Below, piece by piece: positions 43,870 to 52,921 of a DNA stretch of 64,000 nucleotides. Numbering within the stretch: the first letter of the stretch is position 1; each line of letters opens with the position of its first letter. The translations under genes were made by a program, and so were the position numbers. The notes below the pieces were generated by a model, which was not told the origin of the DNA, made no database searches, and saw only the letters and a program-made list of their open reading frames with translations. Source of the stretch: JAUWTJ01 sp965603015 (GTDB taxonomy: Bacteria; Pseudomonadota; Alphaproteobacteria; M2410). The stretch spans positions 62,001-126,000 of the forward strand of contig CBFDBJ010000001.1 of the NCBI GenBank assembly GCA_965603015.1, in the 5' to 3' direction.

Positions 43870-45168
43870 ATGCAAGGATTTGAATCGCGCAAGGCAGCCC
43901 TGACGCTGCTCACCGGCGTGCTCGTCAAGAAAACACCCCTCGACCGTCTCATGGATGATGACGAGGGCGGGTTTCTTGAAAGTCTCGAAAAGCGCGACCG
44001 GGCCTTTGCCCATGCACTTGTGGCCACCACCCTGCGCCATCTGGGCAGCATCGACTTTGCCATCGATGCGGCCATGGATCGCCCGTTGCGCGAAAAAGCC
44101 ATACGCGCGCGCAATATCCTGCGCCTCGCCGTAGCGCAAATTTTCTATCTCAAGGTGCCCGATCACGCCGCCGTCGACATTGCAGTGCGCTCTGCCGAGG
44201 TCCACCGGGCCTCAAAACCCTTCAAGGGCCTCATCAATGCCGTCCTGCGCCGCATCCTGCGCGAAGGCGATACCCTGAAAGAAACCGCCATGGCGCGCGG
44301 CAACACACCGCCGGCATTTTTCCGCCAGTGGAAGAACGCCTGGGGCAAACGCGCCGCAGACAAGATTGCCTCGGCCCACCTCGCCGAAGCGCCGCTCGAT
44401 ATCACTGTGAAAGATCGCAGCGAAGCGGAAGCCTGGGCAAGCCGCCTCGGCGGCACACTGCTGCCAACCGGATCCATTCGTCTTGTCGATGCCGCGCCGG
44501 TTCCCGAACTGCCGGGCTTTGCAGACGGCGCCTGGTGGGTGCAGGACGCCGCTGCGGCCTTGCCCGCAACGCTCTTTGGCACCATCAAGGGGACACGCGC
44601 CCTCGATCTGTGCGCCGCGCCAGGCGGCAAGACAGCCATGCTGGCAGCGCTGGGCGCCCAGGTCACCGCCATCGACAAATCCGCATCACGGCTCGAGCGC
44701 GTGCGTGAAAATCTCACTCGCCTTGGCCTCAAGGCCGAGACCATTACCGCGGACATCAGCGCCTATAAACCCGAGGCGCCTTTCCCCAATGTGCTTCTGG
44801 ATGCGCCCTGTTCGGCCACCGGTACCGTGCGCCGCCATCCTGATGTAGTCCACCTCAAAACCCGCGATGAGATCCACTCTCTGGCGAAACTTCAGGCCGA
44901 GCTGCTTGATGCCGCCGCCGATATGACAGCGCCGGGGGGCACGCTCATCTATTGCACCTGCTCGATTGAACCCGAAGAAGGCGAGGAACAGATCACAGCA
45001 TTCATTGAGCGCCGCCCGGAGTTCCACATTGATCCCATCGGCTCGGACGAGCTTGGCGGCGAGGACGGCTTCCTTACCAAACGCGGTGAAATCAGGACTT
45101 TGCCCTTCGTCTGGGACACCCGTGGCGGGATCGACGGCTTCTATGCAGTTCGGCTCCGGAAAGCCTGA
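43870..45168 (+). CDS. rsmB: 16S rRNA cytosine-C5 methyltransferase (RsmB/NOP family)
   Basis: 432 residues. An N-terminal NusB-like domain (SRKAALTLLTGVL to FKGLINAVLRRIL) precedes the Rossmann methyltransferase: SAM motif ALDLCAAPGGKTAMLAALGA, TAIDKSASRLERVREN, the PC catalytic motif LLDAPCSATGTVRRHPDV and the second catalytic cysteine motif LIYCTCSIEPEEGEEQ. It methylates a cytosine (C967 in E. coli numbering) of 16S rRNA. Length is standard. Confidence 0.95.
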   Translation: MQGFESRKAALTLLTGVLVKKTPLDRLMDDDEGGFLESLEKRDRAFAHALVATTLRHLGSIDFAIDAAMDRPLREKAIRARNILRLAVAQIFYLKVPDHAAVDIAVRSAEVHRASKPFKGLINAVLRRILREGDTLKETAMARGNTPPAFFRQWKNAWGKRAADKIASAHLAEAPLDITVKDRSEAEAWASRLGGTLLPTGSIRLVDAAPVPELPGFADGAWWVQDAAAALPATLFGTIKGTRALDLCAAPGGKTAMLAALGAQVTAIDKSASRLERVRENLTRLGLKAETITADISAYKPEAPFPNVLLDAPCSATGTVRRHPDVVHLKTRDEIHSLAKLQAELLDAAADMTAPGGTLIYCTCSIEPEEGEEQITAFIERRPEFHIDPIGSDELGGEDGFLTKRGEIRTLPFVWDTRGGIDGFYAVRLRKA

Positions 45169-45377
45169 CAGGTCACACACGAACTTGATCCGCTTACAGA
45201 CCGCCGCACAGAGAGGCACACAGCAGGGTTGCCAATACCTGCGAATCATCGGCGCATGATTTGCCATAAGATCGCCGATGCCTTTGCGGCTCGCTAAAAA
45301 TTCTCATGTGTTTCAAACGCTTAAGCTATTAACCCCTCTTTGCTTGAACGCCCCTCTGGCCGATGTTATGAGGCAAT

Positions 45378-46046
45378 ATGACAAACTCCATCAAAATCGC
45401 GCCCTCAATCCTGTCCGCTGACTTCGCCGAGCTTGGCCGCGAGGTCCGCGACATCTGCACGGCTGGCGCTGATTATGTCCATATCGACGTCATGGACGGG
45501 CATTTCGTGCCCAACCTCACCATCGGCCCCGGCGTGGTCAAGGCGCTGCGCCCCCACACCGACAAGATCGTTGATGTTCACCTGATGGTCGCCCCGGTCG
45601 ACGGTTTCATTGACGCCTTTATTGACGCCGGCGCGGATATTGTCACGGTCCACGCCGAGGCCGGGCCGCACATGCACCGCACCTTGCAGGCCATTCGGGC
45701 CGGCGGCGCCAGGGCCGGCATTTCCGTCAACCCGGGAACCCCGGCCAAAATGCTCGACTACATTTATGACATGGTCGATCTCGTGCTGGTGATGAGCGTC
45801 AATCCAGGTTTTGGCGGCCAGTCCTTCATCGAAAGTCAGCTTCCCAAGATCGAGGCGATCAGAAAACGCATCGACAAGGAAGGTCTTGATATCGATCTTG
45901 AAGTTGATGGCGGGATCAATTTTGACAATGCCGCGCGCGTCATCGGTGCAGGGGCCAATGTTCTTGTCGCCGGAACCGCGACATTCACTGGCGGCCCCGC
46001 ACAGTACGCCGATAATATTGCCCGCATTAGAAACGCTGCTGGATAA
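45378..46046 (+). CDS. rpe: Ribulose-phosphate 3-epimerase
   Basis: 222-residue TIM barrel. Signatures are IAPSILSADFAELGREV, DYVHIDVMDGHFVPNLTIGPGVVKAL (metal-binding His and Asp), VDVHLMVAPVDGFI, LVLVMSVNPGFGGQSFI and EVDGGINFDNAARVIGAGANVLVAGTATF. It interconverts ribulose-5-phosphate and xylulose-5-phosphate in the pentose phosphate pathway. The heparinase-like gene begins 28 bp downstream and is probably cotranscribed. Confidence 0.98.
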   Translation: MTNSIKIAPSILSADFAELGREVRDICTAGADYVHIDVMDGHFVPNLTIGPGVVKALRPHTDKIVDVHLMVAPVDGFIDAFIDAGADIVTVHAEAGPHMHRTLQAIRAGGARAGISVNPGTPAKMLDYIYDMVDLVLVMSVNPGFGGQSFIESQLPKIEAIRKRIDKEGLDIDLEVDGGINFDNAARVIGAGANVLVAGTATFTGGPAQYADNIARIRNAAG

Positions 46047-46073
46047 CTGAAGCAACAAGGAGTACGAGGCCGG

Positions 46074-47822
46074 ATGGTTCTCAACCCGGGAAAAGACGAC
46101 CGACTTGGCGATATCGCCGGCGCGACACTCACGTCTGCGCTGAGCGGTGCCGTCAATACGGCGCTCAACGCTTCCTACTCCTCGCGGCTCTATAATATGA
46201 CCCTGAAGGGTCCGATGCCGGACCGGATCCTGCACATTCCGCAATTTGCCATCGCTCCGGACAGCGCCCTCGCCGATGCCTTTTTGATGGGGCGTTACGC
46301 CCTGCCCGGCGGCCAGGTTCAGATGCACGCCGGCACGCCGTGGGATGCCGAGGCGCCAAACCGCGAATGGTCGCAGGAGCTGCACAGTTTTGAATGGCTC
46401 TGGCATTTCAATGCCCGCGCTGGCCATGACACATCAAAACACGCCGGCTGGCTGGTCAACTCCTGGCTGGAACGGTACAAAAAATGCGACGGCATGCCGT
46501 GGGAACCCCACATTCTCGGGCGCCGTCTCGTCGCCTGGTTTGCCAACTGGTCGCTCATTGTCGGCACCGCCGACATGGTGTGGCGCTCGTCTTTGCTCCT
46601 GTCCATGGCGCGCCAGGCCCGGCACCTGCGCCGCTCGGCCGCCGCCGCCCCGGCGGGTCTGCCCAGGCTGACCGCCGCATGGGCTCTGGCCATGGCCGGG
46701 CTGTGCATGCCGAACGAGAAGAAGTCCTGGGAAAAGGGCGCCGCCCTGCTGCAACGTGAACTGCAAAACCAGGTTATGGCCGATGGCGGCCACGTCTCTC
46801 GCTCACCGGAAATTCAGCTGCAAGTCCTGTGCGATCTCCTGATGCTGCGCGATGCCATTCGCGGCCGCAATCTGAAAGTCCCGAACAAGCTGCAGCACAC
46901 CATTGATCGCATGGCCCCGGCCATCGAGTTCTTCCGGCACGGCGATGGTCACCTGAGTTTCTTCAACGGATCCGGCGCAGGCGACAAGGCGGCCATTGAA
47001 ACCGTTGTGGCTTCCGATCAGGTCATCGCCTCGCCGCTCAGTCACCTGCCTTACACCGGCTTTCATCGTCTGCAGGCCAAAAAGACCCTGATCATCATGG
47101 ATGCCGGCGCTGCGCCCACCGGGCCGCATTCGACGCAGGCTCATGCGGGCTGTCTGTCGTTCGAACTCAGCATTGGCAAGAACCGTCTCGTGACCAATTG
47201 CGGCAACATCGCCATTCAGGGCCCCGAATGGCAGGATGCCCTCAGGGCAACCCCCGCCCATTCAACCCTCGTCGTCAATGAGTGCTCAAGCGCCGGATTT
47301 ATCGATGACGGCTGGTCACGCAGACTACTCGGATCGCGCATGACCGGCGGGCCGCAAAAAGTCACCTCCGTGCGCCGCCGCAAGGATGTCGGCCTCTGGC
47401 TCGATGCTTCCCACGACGGCTATGCCGACAGATTTGGGATCATTCACGAGCGCCGTTTGTTTTTAGCCGCCGAGGGCAATGACCTGCGCGGCGAGGATCG
47501 CCTCGTCATGGAAGGCGACAGCGAGGACGAGCCGGGCAGCGGGGATGTCTCCAGCGTGGTCGATGACGCCGTCGTGCGCTTCCACCTGCATCCCGATGTC
47601 AAGGTCTCGCTCGCACGCGATAAAAGCTCTGTCCTGCTGCTTCTGCCCAACCGGGAAGGCTGGCAGTTCCGCGCCCGCGGCGGCGAGCTTTCGCTGGAAT
47701 CAAGCATCTATGCCGCCGACGGCAATTCGGTACGCCGCACCAATCAGATCGTCCTGACGTGCCTGCGTCCCAAAGACGAGGTTCAGTTCAACTGGGCCTT
47801 TACCAGACTGGAATCAGACTAG
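46074..47822 (+). CDS. Heparinase II/III family protein
   Basis: 582 residues. The N-terminal alpha/alpha toroid is rich in tryptophan (LHSFEWLWHFNARAGHDTSKHAGWLVNSWLERY; WEPHILGRRLVAWFANW), and the C-terminal beta-sandwich includes GPHSTQAHAGCLSFELSIGKNRLVTNCG and AHSTLVVNECSSAGF. No signal peptide is apparent. The family contains uronate lyases and proteins of unknown function, and alphaproteobacterial members commonly sit beside rpe and purH. A lyase acting on cell-surface polysaccharide is possible. The two histidines in GPHSTQAH and AHST may be catalytic. Confidence 0.88.
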   Translation: MVLNPGKDDRLGDIAGATLTSALSGAVNTALNASYSSRLYNMTLKGPMPDRILHIPQFAIAPDSALADAFLMGRYALPGGQVQMHAGTPWDAEAPNREWSQELHSFEWLWHFNARAGHDTSKHAGWLVNSWLERYKKCDGMPWEPHILGRRLVAWFANWSLIVGTADMVWRSSLLLSMARQARHLRRSAAAAPAGLPRLTAAWALAMAGLCMPNEKKSWEKGAALLQRELQNQVMADGGHVSRSPEIQLQVLCDLLMLRDAIRGRNLKVPNKLQHTIDRMAPAIEFFRHGDGHLSFFNGSGAGDKAAIETVVASDQVIASPLSHLPYTGFHRLQAKKTLIIMDAGAAPTGPHSTQAHAGCLSFELSIGKNRLVTNCGNIAIQGPEWQDALRATPAHSTLVVNECSSAGFIDDGWSRRLLGSRMTGGPQKVTSVRRRKDVGLWLDASHDGYADRFGIIHERRLFLAAEGNDLRGEDRLVMEGDSEDEPGSGDVSSVVDDAVVRFHLHPDVKVSLARDKSSVLLLLPNREGWQFRARGGELSLESSIYAADGNSVRRTNQIVLTCLRPKDEVQFNWAFTRLESD

Positions 47823-48027
47823 GTCTTCAGCATCACCAGGCGCCCGCCCGGGCTCGGCGCAGCAGGGTCCGCCGACATTCTGATCGACTTCAACACCTGA
47901 TGCAGAAAATTAACACGGCTTTTACGAAACTGCTTTAGTTACTAATGCTTCCTGACGAGAGAGACAAAGTCTTCCCGGACCGACTCCTCGTCCGGGCACT
48001 GGTATCAAAATCGCACGGGAGAGCAAC

Positions 48028-48441
48028 ATGTTGAAATCTATGACAATTACAGCACTGGTAGCATTTGGCCTGACTATGGCAACCACTGCAAACGCAGAAG
48101 TATCGCCTGGCACCATTGACGGAGCAACCACCGTTGACGCCGCCGCTGCCAAGGCCCTGTTTGACAAAGGCGCGATCTTCGTTGATGTGCGCAAGGATTC
48201 TGACTGGGACGCAGGGCGCATTCCAGGGTCTCATCATATCGAGCTGAAAAAAGCTTACAGCGAAGCAGCGCTCGGCGAAGCAGCTGACAAGAGCGCGGAA
48301 GTTGTCCTTTACTGCAACGGCGAGAAATGCCTGCGCTCCTCTAAAGCCGCCACACAGGCCGTGTCATGGGGCTTCACAAAAGTTTCCTATTTTCGTGACG
48401 GCATGCCGGCCTGGGAAGCTGCCGGTTATCCCGTCGAATAA
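48028..48441 (+). CDS. Periplasmic rhodanese-like protein
   Basis: 137 residues. A Sec signal peptide (MLKSMTITALVAFGLTMATTANAEV, cleavage after ANA) is followed by one rhodanese domain: IFVDVRKDSDWDAGRIPGSHHIEL and the active loop VVLYCNGEKCLRSSKAA, which has two cysteines (CNGEKC) instead of one. It precedes a chemoreceptor by 41 bp on the same strand, so a periplasmic sulfur-handling or ligand-presenting partner of that receptor is an attractive inference. Substrate unknown. Confidence 0.88.
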   Translation: MLKSMTITALVAFGLTMATTANAEVSPGTIDGATTVDAAAAKALFDKGAIFVDVRKDSDWDAGRIPGSHHIELKKAYSEAALGEAADKSAEVVLYCNGEKCLRSSKAATQAVSWGFTKVSYFRDGMPAWEAAGYPVE

Positions 48442-48482
48442 CCTGCAAGAGATTTCCTGCATCACAGGCTGAGGGTTGGGTA

Positions 48483-50402
48483 ATGTTATTACGTACACGA
48501 ATTGTTCTCGGTGCATCGGGAGCTTTGGTTGCACTCGGGCTATGCTTGTCAGTGGTGGCCGAGCTGTCTGCTCGCCGCGCTGACCAGCGCTTCGCCAATG
48601 CGGAGCTGGAGCAGCAGCAGATTCTGTTTCGCCAGATCGTAACGGCACAATCCCAGCGGATGCGGGGCAGTACGAAGAGCGTCACTCGAAACAGGGACGC
48701 CATTGCCGCGCTGGCCGAGGGCAATGCAGAACATATCGAGGAGGAGTTTCGCTCCACGTTCAATCGACTGAGCACCTCCGGCGTCATCGATGGCATGCAG
48801 GTCTTCGACGGCGCCGGGATGCTCAAATACTCGGAACCGACCTACAAAAACAACAGCAAACCGATCCTGATTGACCGCATTCGGTCAACCTCAAAGACCG
48901 AAGCCGGTTTGGTGACCCTTGGCGGTCAGCCAACGGCGACCTATGCCTTTCCCTTGTTCAAGGGCCGCGATCTTGCCGGCATCGTTTTGTTGACACGCAA
49001 TTCCCGGTCTCTGATCGACGAGCTGAAGATGGTCGACGGTTCAAATCTCTCCGTTGTCTCCGACACAGGCACTCTTGTCGCGGCCACGGAGGACTCCACA
49101 CACACAGAAGTGAACCTCAGTGAGTTGGTGAAGGCGGGTGATCACCTTCGCTATGTACCTGTCGAAGACAAGGTTATGGCTGTTTCGACCATTCACCTGA
49201 CGGACATTGATAACGCCAGCGCCGGTTTTCTGGTTTCCGCGAAGGATGCGACCGCGAGTTATCGGGCACAGCGTAACGCACGTATATTTTCTGTTGTTAC
49301 ATTTATTGCCGTCCTGTTGACCTCTCTTGTTCTCTTAACCTGGTATCTGCGTCGCGGTTTTGCGCCGCTGACCGACGCCGTTGGTTTCCTTGAACGCCTG
49401 TCAAAAGGCGATGACGATGTGGATATCAGCGGACAGGAGCGCAACGACGAAGTCGGCGACATTGCCCGCGCCCTCGACGTCTTCAAGCGGAATAATCTCG
49501 AACGCGCAGAGCTGCAAAGGAAAGAAGAGCAGCGTCAACGAGTGATCGAGGAGCGTGCCGAAACCTTGAACACCCTGATTGCCGAATTCGAAGGCGACGT
49601 GGCAACAGCAATGGGGGTTGTCAGTTCAGCCTCAAAGGACATGGAAGCGACAGCCCGGGGACTATCGGAAAATGCCGAGAAAAACGCCGAACAGCTGGAT
49701 CACGCCAATACCGCTACGGGCACCGCAGCAGACGGTGTCGATACCGTTGCCCAGGCCGCTCTGGAGTTGTCGGCCTCTGTTCAGGAAATCGCAAGGCAAA
49801 CCAGCGATTCCCGAGAGACGACACGCGCGGCCGTGGAGGCAGCACAACGCACCGACACACAAGTTCAGGGTCTGGCTGACCTGTCGGACAAGATCGGTGA
49901 AGTCCTGACGATTATTCGCGACATCGCCGAACAAACCAATTTGCTGGCACTCAACGCCACAATTGAAGCCGCCCGCGCCGGCGACGCCGGCAAGGGATTT
50001 GCCGTGGTTGCCAGCGAAGTCAAAGGCCTGGCCGGACAAACGGCAAAGGCAACGCAAGACATAACCGCCTACATCGCCGGTATTCGTGAAGCCACCCTCG
50101 GCGCTGTCGAAGTGATTTCAAATACTGGAGAATCGATCTCCCGCATCGACGAAATTACCGAAGCGATTTCTGCTGCCGTTGAAGAGCAAAACGCTGCCAC
50201 GACGGAAATAAGCCGCAGTGCCGAACAGGCATCACACGGCACCGACAGCGTAAAAAGTCTTTTTGATTCACTGAATGCCAGCGCGGCGGACAATCGGCAA
50301 TCTGCTGAAAGCGTTCTGGGCTCGGTTACCAATCTCTCGGATGAGGCGAACGCCCTCAGCCAACGCATTGAAGGCTTCCTTACCAGCGTGCGCGAAGCCT
50401 AG
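48483..50402 (+). CDS. Methyl-accepting chemotaxis protein
   Basis: 639 residues. TM1 (IVLGASGALVALGLCLSVVAEL) and TM2 (FSVVTFIAVLLTSLVLLTWYL, about residues 265-285) enclose a periplasmic double-Cache-like sensor of about 240 residues with YAFPLFKGRDLAGIVLLTR. A HAMP domain (RGFAPLTDAVGFLERLSKGDDDV) leads to the signalling hairpin, whose tip is DIAEQTNLLALNATIEAARAGDAGKGFAVVASEVKGLAGQTAKAT. No CheR-binding pentapeptide is at the C-terminus. No che genes are adjacent. The ligand is unknown; the rhodanese upstream hints at a sulfur- or redox-linked signal. Confidence 0.95.
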   Translation: MLLRTRIVLGASGALVALGLCLSVVAELSARRADQRFANAELEQQQILFRQIVTAQSQRMRGSTKSVTRNRDAIAALAEGNAEHIEEEFRSTFNRLSTSGVIDGMQVFDGAGMLKYSEPTYKNNSKPILIDRIRSTSKTEAGLVTLGGQPTATYAFPLFKGRDLAGIVLLTRNSRSLIDELKMVDGSNLSVVSDTGTLVAATEDSTHTEVNLSELVKAGDHLRYVPVEDKVMAVSTIHLTDIDNASAGFLVSAKDATASYRAQRNARIFSVVTFIAVLLTSLVLLTWYLRRGFAPLTDAVGFLERLSKGDDDVDISGQERNDEVGDIARALDVFKRNNLERAELQRKEEQRQRVIEERAETLNTLIAEFEGDVATAMGVVSSASKDMEATARGLSENAEKNAEQLDHANTATGTAADGVDTVAQAALELSASVQEIARQTSDSRETTRAAVEAAQRTDTQVQGLADLSDKIGEVLTIIRDIAEQTNLLALNATIEAARAGDAGKGFAVVASEVKGLAGQTAKATQDITAYIAGIREATLGAVEVISNTGESISRIDEITEAISAAVEEQNAATTEISRSAEQASHGTDSVKSLFDSLNASAADNRQSAESVLGSVTNLSDEANALSQRIEGFLTSVREA

Positions 50403-50568
50403 GCCTGACCCGCCGGGGACGCGGCCGCCAATTTCGCTTCAGATGCTCATCAAACTGGAATCAGACTAGATCGCATACGCACAAATTTGAATTGAGTGCG
50501 TTGCATTGCGCTCCTCTTCCCTCTTACACTTGCGGCATAACAAGCCGACAACAGAGGGAGGATTTCAG

Positions 50569-51321
50569 ATGGGCAAGCAAGGACGATTGACGGCGGACGA
50601 CACGGGCCAGGCCATGCCTGTCGATGCGCCGCTTTACCACAAGCCGCCGTTTCATTTTCGCGATGTTCATGCCATCAGCATAAACTACGAGACCGATGAG
50701 GCGGCCTTGCTCGCGCTGCTGCCGGACGTCCTTGAACTGCCCGAGGCTCCGACCGCGACACTGATGTTCATCAAATATCCCTTCAGCACTCTTGGCCCCT
50801 ATGAAGAGACCATCCTTGGTATTCCCTGCCTGCTGAAGGGCGAGGAGCGCTTCTACATTCCCCACATTGTGCTGAACTCCGATGCGCCGCTGGCCGCCGG
50901 CCGCGAGATTTACGGCTATCCGAAAAAACTTGCTGATATCGAGATTTCTGAAAGTTCCGACGGGGTCATCGGTCAGATGGCGCGGCCCGCAGGCAACCTG
51001 ATTTGCTCCGCCGGGATGCGGCCGCAAGAGCCGGTCCCGATCCCGCCCGAACTTGTCGGCACCCCCACCGACACCTGGTCGCTGGCGCTGCGCGTCATCC
51101 CGGACCCCGGCGAGGGTGCGCGGCCAGGCATTGCCCAGCTCGTCGAAACCAATACAAAGATGAGCGTCAAGGAAGTCTGGACCGGCCCCGGCTGGGCGAA
51201 ATATCATTCCGCCTCGAGCCTTGATCCCTGGCACAAGCTGGACGTCAGGCGCGTCGTCTCATCGACCTATCAGATCTACGATATGATCCTCGGCTTCGGC
51301 CGGGTGGTTCAGGACTATTGA
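50569..51321 (+). CDS. Acetoacetate decarboxylase family protein
   Basis: 250 residues from the ATG at 50569, with GGAGG 8 bp upstream. The family core is FIKYPFSTLGPYEETILGI, then REIYGYPKKLADIEI, containing the lysine pair that in acetoacetate decarboxylase forms the Schiff base. The C-terminus KLDVRRVVSSTYQIYDMILGFGRVVQDY is conserved. True decarboxylation of acetoacetate is likely but not certain, since family members include aldolases and dehydratases. It stands alone. Confidence 0.9.
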   Translation: MGKQGRLTADDTGQAMPVDAPLYHKPPFHFRDVHAISINYETDEAALLALLPDVLELPEAPTATLMFIKYPFSTLGPYEETILGIPCLLKGEERFYIPHIVLNSDAPLAAGREIYGYPKKLADIEISESSDGVIGQMARPAGNLICSAGMRPQEPVPIPPELVGTPTDTWSLALRVIPDPGEGARPGIAQLVETNTKMSVKEVWTGPGWAKYHSASSLDPWHKLDVRRVVSSTYQIYDMILGFGRVVQDY

Positions 51322-51617
51322 TGATTCAAAGTCCGCGCACTGTGCGGACGCAACATGGAGATAGTGATACGAGCCTGGCGCGACGATGAACCCGACCGGG
51401 CCAAGGCTCTCGATCACCGCTTTGGATCACCAAAAGGCGGACCGCGGCAAGTTGGAAGTCGTCTGCTATTGCGAGCAAAGCGGACGGAGTGAGAGGATGA
51501 GCAAATGGTCTGCTTTTAGCCCAGAAGCGGACATTGGGCATCTACCCATTTGCTCGCAACTCATAACATCTGACAGTTTGAACAGGAAATTGGCGGAAGT
51601 GAGAGCCTGGACATACG
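51322..51617. other. Gap between acetoacetate decarboxylase-like gene and M23 peptidase gene
   Basis: 296 bp between convergent genes with no supported coding. Its main content is the repeat at 51504-51535. No T-run terminator is visible. Confidence 0.4.
51504..51535 (-). repeat. Dispersed short repeat (NVRFGSKADI-type), copy A
   Basis: On the minus strand it reads AATGTCCGCTTCTGGGCT then AAAAGCAGACCATT, an imperfect palindrome (GTCTGCTT pairs with AAGCGGAC across 508-532). If translated it gives NVRFWAKSR, a phrase I know from many spurious short ORFs in Alphaproteobacteria. Copies B and C are at 55548 and 59083. Confidence 0.65.
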
Positions 51618-52832
51618 TTAGCGTCTTGCCCCCTGCTCGACCTGCCCGCCACTGACAAAGCGAAGGGGGTCAACGCCTCGATTGACTTCTTTCAGATTGT
51701 CGAAGGTTACCGGCAGGCTCTTTGAGGTAAAGGCGTTGGTTCCCGCGTTGATTTGAAAATGCAAGTGCACCGTTATGCTATCGCCGGTATCGCCAACCTT
51801 GCCGATGAGTTCGCCGCGCTTGACTTTCTGACCCAGCACGACGTTGACACTGCCATTGGCAAGGTGTCCGTAGGAAGAGTACTCTATATGATCTCCCTGT
51901 TCATGACGAAGTACCACAATGTTTCCCGCGACGGCGCGGGGGAAGTCCTTTGCCATTTTTTGGAAAGACACTCTGGAGATGCGCCGACCTGCATCACTTC
52001 GACTTTCGCCTTCCTGAGGTCTCATGAGGGCGCGTTCTTGAATGTCGTCCCAGATAACAAAGACCACCTCTCCGTCCGCAGCGGCCATCACCGGTTCGCC
52101 GAAGCCGAAGTAATTTTCCGCAAACTCATTGCTGCCGTTGTGAATTTGGCCCGAAACATCAAGTTTGAAAAAATCCACTGCAAATTCTGTTCCCGGGTTT
52201 AAACGATGGTGTCCCTGGATGCTCGCCCCGGCAGTCTTCAGCCAAACACCGTCAAGCGGGCTGGAATAGGCCAGTTGACTTTGATAGCGGCGCACCGGAA
52301 CGGATTCTTGAAGACGTTTGACCCTTCCATTGGCCTTCAGAAGCTCAGCAGTGACAACGACCTCGTCGGCAGCAACATCCAGACTGAAATGGTGCCGAGT
52401 TGTCAGCAGCGCCTCATTGGCTGCCAGTTTTGCAGTTCGAGCAAAAGTCACGTCGCGCCCGAACAGACCCGACAGGCCATCGTCATTAAGAACCTGTGCA
52501 TTGACCATAGCTCCCAGCCCAGCTCCGGCCATTTGACCAATTTCGCTGGTCTCGCCCACAATCCGCTCCACGGGAACCGACTTTGTCAAAACAGGGACTC
52601 CCTTGAGCTGAAAGGAAATCTCCAGAGACAGGAGCGTAACGACTTCGCCGGGCTCTGCCGCTATGGCAATGGAGTGAACCACGGTGTCATAGTAATTCTT
52701 GCCCGGGTTGGTCGGGTTCAAAATGATGCTGTCAGAGGGCACAATCAAAAGGTCCGCAGCTCGCGCCTGGTCAGACAGCGCAAAAATAGCCGAAACCGCG
52801 AAAGCAAGGCGTGCAAAAGTCTTAATCGTCAT
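51618..52832 (-). CDS. Secreted M23-family peptidase (LytM-like)
   Basis: 404 residues from the ATG at 52832. The signal peptide MTIKTFARLAFAVSAIFALSDQARA precedes a ~200-residue beta-rich domain of unknown type and a C-terminal M23 domain: NPGTEFAVDFFKL (ExxxD region, the first zinc ligand His appears earlier in GHHRLNPGTEF), VVLRHEQGDHIEYSSYGHLANGSV, VKRGELIGKVGDTGDS and HLHFQI. It probably cleaves peptidoglycan cross-bridges or is a non-catalytic envelope factor, since the canonical first-ligand spacing is not obvious. It follows the AraC-type regulator on the same strand by about 90 bp. Confidence 0.82.
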   Translation of the reverse strand: MTIKTFARLAFAVSAIFALSDQARAADLLIVPSDSIILNPTNPGKNYYDTVVHSIAIAAEPGEVVTLLSLEISFQLKGVPVLTKSVPVERIVGETSEIGQMAGAGLGAMVNAQVLNDDGLSGLFGRDVTFARTAKLAANEALLTTRHHFSLDVAADEVVVTAELLKANGRVKRLQESVPVRRYQSQLAYSSPLDGVWLKTAGASIQGHHRLNPGTEFAVDFFKLDVSGQIHNGSNEFAENYFGFGEPVMAAADGEVVFVIWDDIQERALMRPQEGESRSDAGRRISRVSFQKMAKDFPRAVAGNIVVLRHEQGDHIEYSSYGHLANGSVNVVLGQKVKRGELIGKVGDTGDSITVHLHFQINAGTNAFTSKSLPVTFDNLKEVNRGVDPLRFVSGGQVEQGARR

Positions 52833-52921
52833 TGTCAAATTCCCACGATTCTTATCGGTCACAGATCTAAAACTGATGCAATAACCCGCGTGAATCGACT
52901 TTCTACGCGAAATCGAACGTC

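Noticed and set aside
47806..47822. ACTGGAATCAGACTAG at the heparinase-like gene end also occurs at 50454-50469
   Set aside because: One shared 16-mer between two places is about what chance allows in 64 kb (around 0.5 expected), and the flanks do not match, so no duplication or attachment site is claimed.
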